DNA from: Corynebacterium sp.
Lineage (GTDB): Bacteria; Actinomycetota; Actinomycetes; Mycobacteriales; Mycobacteriaceae
Direction: 5' to 3'
Assembly: GCF_030532715.1 (NCBI RefSeq)
Contig: NZ_JAUNKO010000003.1
Coordinates: 294,575 to 358,574 of the forward strand
Length of the DNA: 64,000 bases
The notes below the pieces were generated by a model. It was given only the letters and a program-made list of their open reading frames with translations, was not told the DNA's origin and did not search any database. Shown piece after piece: positions 60,010 to 64,000 of this stretch. The position numbers were made by a program, and so were the translations under genes. Positions within the stretch are counted from its first letter, which is position 1. Each line of letters opens with the position of its first letter.

Positions 60010-60240
60010 AGTTGTAGCACAACTGCCAGGTATCGGACTTCCGGCTGGCCGTGTGCGCGGATGCTCACGTGGCTGACTGGTTACCGTTGCGGGACAGTTC
60101 CAGATTTGCACTGGATTCCCTGGGGCTCCGCCCGGGTTGATGCCTTGTTGGGGGCTCGCTCGCGCGGATCAGTTGCGTTCTTAAGAATAGCTGGTTTTCG
60201 TGTGGCTTGTGTTGCGGGGGAGGTTTCGAGGGGCACCGCG
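60010..60240 (-). promoter_or_regulatory. Cobalamin riboswitch (minus strand), no obvious downstream gene
   Basis: Read on the minus strand, 60120 down to 60080 gives GGGAATCC-AGTGCAAATCTGG followed by CTGTCCCGCAACGGTAA. This is the core of the adenosylcobalamin riboswitch. AGCCACGTGAGC stands in place of the GCCACTG segment, and a B12-box-like AAGTCCGATACCTGGCAG lies at 60023-60040. A GGTGCCCC at 60231-60238 may be the 5' P2 strand. Leftward of it, 60010-59720, I find only short frames with several stable hairpins, then the tandem repeats. The gene it would control is missing or is itself an RNA. Confidence 0.65.
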
Positions 60241-61029
60241 AACTTTTGAAAATGCGGCTTCACCAGTGTTTTTGTTCGAGGTTCGCGCGGCGTTAACGCG
60301 TTGCCCGTACGCGTGCTGTTGGGCCGTCATCGCACGGCTTTCGACGCCCGTCTGTCCACCGCAGCCTCGCCGCTGCGGCGCTGTCGCGAGCCTCCGCAAC
60401 GTGATATTGATTACGCTGTGTCCATCCTTTGAGATTTTGAAACTCAATAACGTTAATCGGGACGGCGGAAAGTGGTATCAAACTGAATGCCGATACTAAG
60501 GGCACGGCGTATTGGCGAACGTGTTTTAAATTTGTCTGGTAGTGGCTCGAAGCTTTGTCGGTTTAGTCTGGGTCCACCTGCAGAGATGCTGCGTTGTTCT
60601 ACAATTCACCCCCGCGATCCACATGGATAATAGCTGAAACTTGTGATGCAATGGAAAAATATGGGGGCACCTTTTAAGGGGGAGATTTTCGATTTTGATA
60701 GCCTCCGGTTACCCCTATTGCAAAACCAAATGGGCAGCGCCGCCGGAAAATCTTGGCAAAAAGGGACTATGCGCACCCCCGGTATGGCGTTATACTTCAC
60801 CTCTAAGAGTTTTCTTATGTTCGATGCGGGTGTGCTTGCTTGCGGCGTCTGCGTTGGTTTTCGGGAATGCCGGGATACCGACACGATCGGTGTTGCCGAA
60901 ACCACTTGGGCCACTGGGTTCACGGGTGCCGTTGGCGGTTGGGCGCGTATCGGAGTGTGCGGAAATGTCGACAACATCGAGGTCAGCGAGGCGTGCCGGT
61001 ACGCCTCGTGATTGTTGCAGGAGGTAAGT
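60241..61029 (+). other. Non-coding stretch upstream of ramA
   Basis: No protein gene is supported in either direction; the open frames lack ribosome sites and family features. Two G5 runs (ATGGGGGCACC and AAGGGGGAGA, 60660-60686) and a C5 run near 60777 resemble the G/C-run sites reported for RamA-type regulators and may serve autoregulation. The long distance to the start suggests a large regulatory region or an unrecognised RNA. Confidence 0.4.
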
Positions 61030-61872
61030 GTGGATTCTCAGCGCATCAAGGATGATGAGGATGCGATCCGGGCGGCGTTGACGTCGCTGAAGACCGCGAC
61101 GGGGATTCCCGTAACAATGTTTGCTACTGCGTTGCCTGACGGGCGGTTGCAGATTGGCGCTTGGGTTGGGTTGCGGACCCCGGCGCTGCAGAACCTCATT
61201 ATCGAGGCTGGGTGCGGTGTCGGCGGCCGGGTGATGACCACCCGCCGGCCGGTGGGCGTGAGCGATTACACGCGCGCGAACGTGATTAGCCACGAGTATG
61301 ACAACGTCATCCAGGATGAGGGTCTGTTTTCGATTGTGGCGGTGCCTGTGATCGTGCAACGAGAGGTGCGCGGCGTGTTGTATGTGGGGGTGCATTCCCC
61401 GGTGCGACTGGGGGATAAGGTGATCGAGGAGGTCACCATGACGGCCCGTAGCTTGGAGCAGGATCTTGCGGTGAATGCGGCGTTCCGGCGCGCGGACGGG
61501 GGGCGTTCGGGTGCGTTGAAGTCGGGTCGGGTGATGAATGGCGCGGAGTGGGAGCAGGTTCGTTCGACGCATTCCAAGTTGCGCATGCTTGCGAACCGCG
61601 TGGGCGACGAGGATTTGCGCAAGGAGTTGGAGGAGCTGTGCGACCAGATGGTGACGCCTGTCCGCGTCAAGCAGACCACCAAGTTGAGCGCCCGAGAGTT
61701 GGATGTGTTGGCGTGCGTGGCGCTGGGGCACACCAACGTAGAGGCCGCCGAGGAGATGGGTATTGGCGCGGAAACCGTGAAGAGTTACTTGCGTTCGGTG
61801 ATGCGTAAGCTGGGTGCGCACACTCGCTACGAGGCCGTCAACGCTGCTCGCCGCATCGGCGCGTTGCCGTAA
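61030..61872 (+). CDS. ramA: GAF-LuxR transcriptional regulator of the RamA type
   Basis: Regulator of acetate and central carbon metabolism in corynebacteria. 280 residues (C. glutamicum RamA is 282). The GAF-like N-terminal domain spans about 25-150, with GRVMTTRRPVGVSDYTRANVISHEYDN. The LuxR helix-turn-helix at the end reads LSARELDVLACVALGHTNVEAAEEMGIGAETVKSYLRSVMRKL. There is no receiver domain. The GTG at 61030 has CAGGAGGTAA 4 nt upstream; earlier TTG codons are in frame but overlap the ribosome site. Gene order cysE-cysK-ramA matches C. glutamicum. Confidence 0.9.
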   Translation: MDSQRIKDDEDAIRAALTSLKTATGIPVTMFATALPDGRLQIGAWVGLRTPALQNLIIEAGCGVGGRVMTTRRPVGVSDYTRANVISHEYDNVIQDEGLFSIVAVPVIVQREVRGVLYVGVHSPVRLGDKVIEEVTMTARSLEQDLAVNAAFRRADGGRSGALKSGRVMNGAEWEQVRSTHSKLRMLANRVGDEDLRKELEELCDQMVTPVRVKQTTKLSARELDVLACVALGHTNVEAAEEMGIGAETVKSYLRSVMRKLGAHTRYEAVNAARRIGALP

Positions 61873-61880
61873 CGCTTGTG

Positions 61881-61917
61881 CTTATCGACGCCCCGGTGCT
61901 GCCGCGGCGTCGATAAG
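61881..61917. terminator. Bidirectional hairpin between ramA and the adenosyltransferase gene
   Basis: A perfect 12-bp stem CTTATCGACGCC / GGCGTCGATAAG with a 13-nt loop lies between two convergent stop codons. CTTATCGACGCC is also the core of a motif found repeatedly elsewhere in this window. Confidence 0.65.
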
Positions 61918-61919
61918 CG

Positions 61920-62492
61920 TTACCGTTCGCCGCCGGGGATCCATTGAATGTCTTCGCCGTTGTTTTCTATACGGGCGAGTATGAAAAGGAGATCGCTGAG
62001 GCGGTTCAGGTAGGTCGCGGGGAGGGTCGTCGTGGAGTCCGGGAAGGCGCGGACGGCGGCCCAGGATGCACGTTCGGCGCGCCGGACAATCGTTCGTGCG
62101 GTGTGGAGCAGTGCGGAGGCGGGGGTGCCTCCCGGGAGGATGAAGGACGAGAGTTTCGGCAGGTTGGCGTTGAAGCGGTCACAATCCTGCTCCAGCCGAT
62201 CAATGTATTCCTGTTCGATGCGTAGGGGCGGGTACTTCGGGTTGTCTTCGAGTGGTGTCGCTAAGTCGGCGCCTGCGTCGAACAGCTCGTTTTGCACGCG
62301 GCGGAGGACGGCGGCGACGTCGTTTGAGGGTGCGCCCAATGCGAGCACTTGACCGATCGCGCTGTTTGCTTCGTCGCAATCGGCGTACGCCACGAGCCGC
62401 GGATCGTCTTTGGGTACACGTTCGAATGAGGCGAGTGCGGTGGTGCCGTCGTCGCCCGTGCGTGTGTAAATCTTTGTTAAGTGCACAGCCAT
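61920..62492 (-). CDS. pduO: Cob(I)alamin adenosyltransferase, PduO type
   Basis: Transfers the adenosyl group of ATP to cob(I)alamin. 190 residues. The N-terminal ATP loop [14 protein letters not shown], then [15 protein letters not shown], the [28 protein letters not shown] signature and the C-terminal [13 protein letters not shown] are all characteristic of PduO/MMAB. Together with bluB and the riboswitch it shows that the organism uses adenosylcobalamin. Divergent from murA with 26 nt between start codons. Confidence 0.94.
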   Translation of the reverse strand: MAVHLTKIYTRTGDDGTTALASFERVPKDDPRLVAYADCDEANSAIGQVLALGAPSNDVAAVLRRVQNELFDAGADLATPLEDNPKYPPLRIEQEYIDRLEQDCDRFNANLPKLSSFILPGGTPASALLHTARTIVRRAERASWAAVRAFPDSTTTLPATYLNRLSDLLFILARIENNGEDIQWIPGGER

Positions 62493-62518
62493 ACCTTCAC
62501 GCTACTAGTGTAGGAGTG

Positions 62519-63772
62519 GTGAAAGAACGTTTTTTGGTAACCGGAGGGACTCGGCTACAGGGCACGGTGCAGGTTTCTGGCGCCAAAAACAGTGTGCTGA
62601 AGCTGATGGCGGCGGCGTTGTTGGCGGAGGGTGTCACCACCATCCATAACTGCCCCGAGATTTACGATGTGAAGCTGATGCGCGCGGTGCTGGAGGGGCT
62701 CGGGTGCGATGTGTATATTCGCGGCACGACGGTGTATATCAATACGCCGGCTGAGCTGCGTCGTAACGCGGATTTCGAGGCGGTGCGTCAGTTCCGCGCC
62801 AGCGTGTGTGTGTTGGGTCCGCTAACGGCGCGTTGTAAGGGCGCGGTGGTGGCGTTGCCGGGCGGCGATGCGATTGGCAGCCGCCCGCTGGACATGCACC
62901 AAACGGGGCTGGAAACCATGGGGGCGACCACCCACATCAGCCACGGTTGCTTGGTCGCCGAGGCGGACAAGTTGGTGGGCGCGAATATTCGTTTGGACTT
63001 CCCGTCTGTGGGGGCGACGGAGAATATTCTGACCGCTGCGGTGCTGGCGGAGGGGGAGACGGAGCTGGATAATGCCGCCCGCGAGCCGGAGATTGTTGAT
63101 CTGTGCGACATGCTCAACGCGATGGGCGCGGATATCACTGGCGCGGGTACGAATACCATTAGGATCCGTGGCGTTGAGAAGCTACACCCCACGGAGCACC
63201 ACGTCATCGGGGACCGCATTGTGGCTGGTACCTGGGCGTATGCGGCGGCGATGACGCGTGGCGACGTCACCGTGGTGGGCGTTCCCCCGCAGTTGCTGCA
63301 CCTGCCGCTGGAGATGCTCAAGGTGACCGGCGCGGAGGTGGAAACCTATGAAACGGGTTTTCGTGTGACCATGAATTCTCGGCCGCGCGCGTTGCGCAAT
63401 TTTGGCACGTTGCCGTACCCGGGGTTCCCTACGGACTTGCAGCCGATGGCGATTGGGTTGGCCGCGGTGGCTGACGGCATGACCACGATTACCGAAAACG
63501 TATTTGAGGCGCGGTTCCGTTTTGTGGAGGAGATGCAGCGCTTGGGTGCCGACATTTTCACCGACGGCCACTACGTGCACATTCGTGGCGTGGAGCAGCT
63601 TTCCTCGACGCCGGTGTGGAGCTCCGATATTCGCGCTGGGGCGGGTTTGGTGCTCGCCGGGTTGTGCGCGGACGGGGTGACGGAAGTGCACGATGTGGAG
63701 CACATTGATCGGGGCTACCCGCACTTTGTGTCCGCACTGAACGCTCTAGGCGCACACGTGGAACGCGTGTAA
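62519..63772 (+). CDS. murA: UDP-N-acetylglucosamine 1-carboxyvinyltransferase
   Basis: First step of peptidoglycan precursor synthesis. 417 residues with two EPSP-synthase-like domains; [15 protein letters not shown] lies near the start. The loop that normally holds the catalytic Cys reads [14 protein letters not shown] with Asp117, as in mycobacterial MurA, a change known to make the enzyme insensitive to fosfomycin. TAGTGT ends 7 nt before the GTG start, so the transcript is probably leaderless. Followed by a terminator and the rRNA operon leader. Confidence 0.96.
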   Translation: MKERFLVTGGTRLQGTVQVSGAKNSVLKLMAAALLAEGVTTIHNCPEIYDVKLMRAVLEGLGCDVYIRGTTVYINTPAELRRNADFEAVRQFRASVCVLGPLTARCKGAVVALPGGDAIGSRPLDMHQTGLETMGATTHISHGCLVAEADKLVGANIRLDFPSVGATENILTAAVLAEGETELDNAAREPEIVDLCDMLNAMGADITGAGTNTIRIRGVEKLHPTEHHVIGDRIVAGTWAYAAAMTRGDVTVVGVPPQLLHLPLEMLKVTGAEVETYETGFRVTMNSRPRALRNFGTLPYPGFPTDLQPMAIGLAAVADGMTTITENVFEARFRFVEEMQRLGADIFTDGHYVHIRGVEQLSSTPVWSSDIRAGAGLVLAGLCADGVTEVHDVEHIDRGYPHFVSALNALGAHVERV

Positions 63773-63805
63773 GACGCTTTTCGACGCCTCTCAAGGCCCC
63801 CAAAT

Positions 63806-63833
63806 AAACCCCCATTACGCTGGGGGTTTGTTG
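63806..63833 (+). terminator. Rho-independent terminator of murA
   Basis: AAACCCCCA / TGGGGGTTT with a 6-nt loop followed by GTTGG; 33 nt past the stop. Confidence 0.8.
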
Positions 63834-64000
63834 GTTTGTGGTGGGGTGTGTAGATTTAGTCGGGTCGCTGTGGCAGGGGCTGGAGTTTGGTTCTGGTTGT
63901 TGTTGTGGTTTGGCTGTGTTGTTTGAGAACTCGATAGTGTGTCGTTTTTTTGTTTTGTTGTTGTTGGCTGGTTGTGGCTGTTTGTTGTGGTTGGTTGCTG
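63834..64000 (+). promoter_or_regulatory. Promoter/leader region of a ribosomal RNA operon (16S lies beyond the window)
   Basis: TTGTTTGAGAACTCGATAGT at 63919-63938 is the antitermination (boxA-type) leader motif found a short distance before 16S rRNA in corynebacteria and mycobacteria. The surrounding DNA is very rich in G and T. TAGATT/TTTAGT near 63851-63860 may hold the -10. The mature 16S start is not in the window. Confidence 0.75.

Noticed and set aside
59641-60111. 156-codon minus-strand frame as the gene controlled by the riboswitch
   Set aside because: It begins inside the aptamer, is Pro/Arg-rich without a domain and ends in the tandem repeat.
60643-61011. 122-codon plus-strand frame ahead of ramA
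   Set aside because: No ribosome site, no domain, unusual amino-acid make-up; better seen as the ramA regulatory region.

Overview
The window looks like chromosomal DNA of a Corynebacterium or close relative. The evidence is a mycothiol synthase (mshD), a GAF-LuxR regulator of the RamA type, an acetyl-CoA hydrolase/CoA-transferase of the Cat1/ActA type, an LmeA-type DUF2993 protein, DUF3073 beside purM, a MurA with Asp instead of the catalytic Cys, many leaderless-looking starts, and the actinobacterial rRNA leader motif at the right edge. Every identification is from reading sequence; no database search was run.

Layout. 1-0.9 kb: end of an oligopeptidase B gene. 0.9-18.6 kb: a dense aromatic-acid degradation cluster. 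It has a lower meta-cleavage operon (mhpC-B-D-F-E), a convergent IclR-type regulator, a first ring-hydroxylating dioxygenase operon (alpha, ferredoxin, ferredoxin reductase, beta, dihydrodiol dehydrogenase, acyl-CoA ligase, small protein, thioesterase), and a second operon (dioxygenase alpha and beta, a two-domain VOC protein, an ABM-domain protein, an MHS-family permease). A GTTCCA-N6-GGAAC palindrome lies ahead of each transcription unit, and a GTG-N8-CAC element follows it at three of the four. 18.9-33.3 kb: an AAA ATPase, bluB, a peroxidase, purS-purQ-purL, an FtsX-type permease, a hemolysin III protein, a thioesterase, an SCP-like protein, a VIT1-type transporter, purF, purM and DUF3073. 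33.4-46.1 kb: ygfZ and pabC (divergent), a nitrobindin-like protein, an LmeA-like protein, mshD, a DUF559-like protein, dusB, cat1, tRNA-Lys, glgX.

46.2-64 kb: a sirtuin, then about 830 nt with no credible protein gene but a near-consensus promoter and dense RNA structure, the best candidate here for an undescribed element. Then a lipoprotein, a PanE-like protein, an MFS exporter, a GNAT protein, tRNA-Glu and tRNA-Asp, a two-component/ABC module, a second identical tRNA-Asp, tRNA-Phe, two GNAT proteins, cysE, cysK, a 1.9-kb non-coding stretch holding tandem repeats and an apparently orphan cobalamin riboswitch, then ramA, a PduO-type adenosyltransferase, murA and the leader of an rRNA operon.

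How the parts fit. The first dioxygenase and dehydrogenase would turn a phenylpropanoid-like acid into a catechol, which MhpB opens, MhpC hydrolyses, and MhpD/E/F convert to pyruvate and acetyl-CoA. RamA and Cat1 are acetyl-CoA/acetate functions in the core genome. A short dispersed repeat (core AGGCAGATTCGACA and its inverse) is common from 24.6 kb onward but not seen in the aromatic cluster, which fits a separate history for that cluster.
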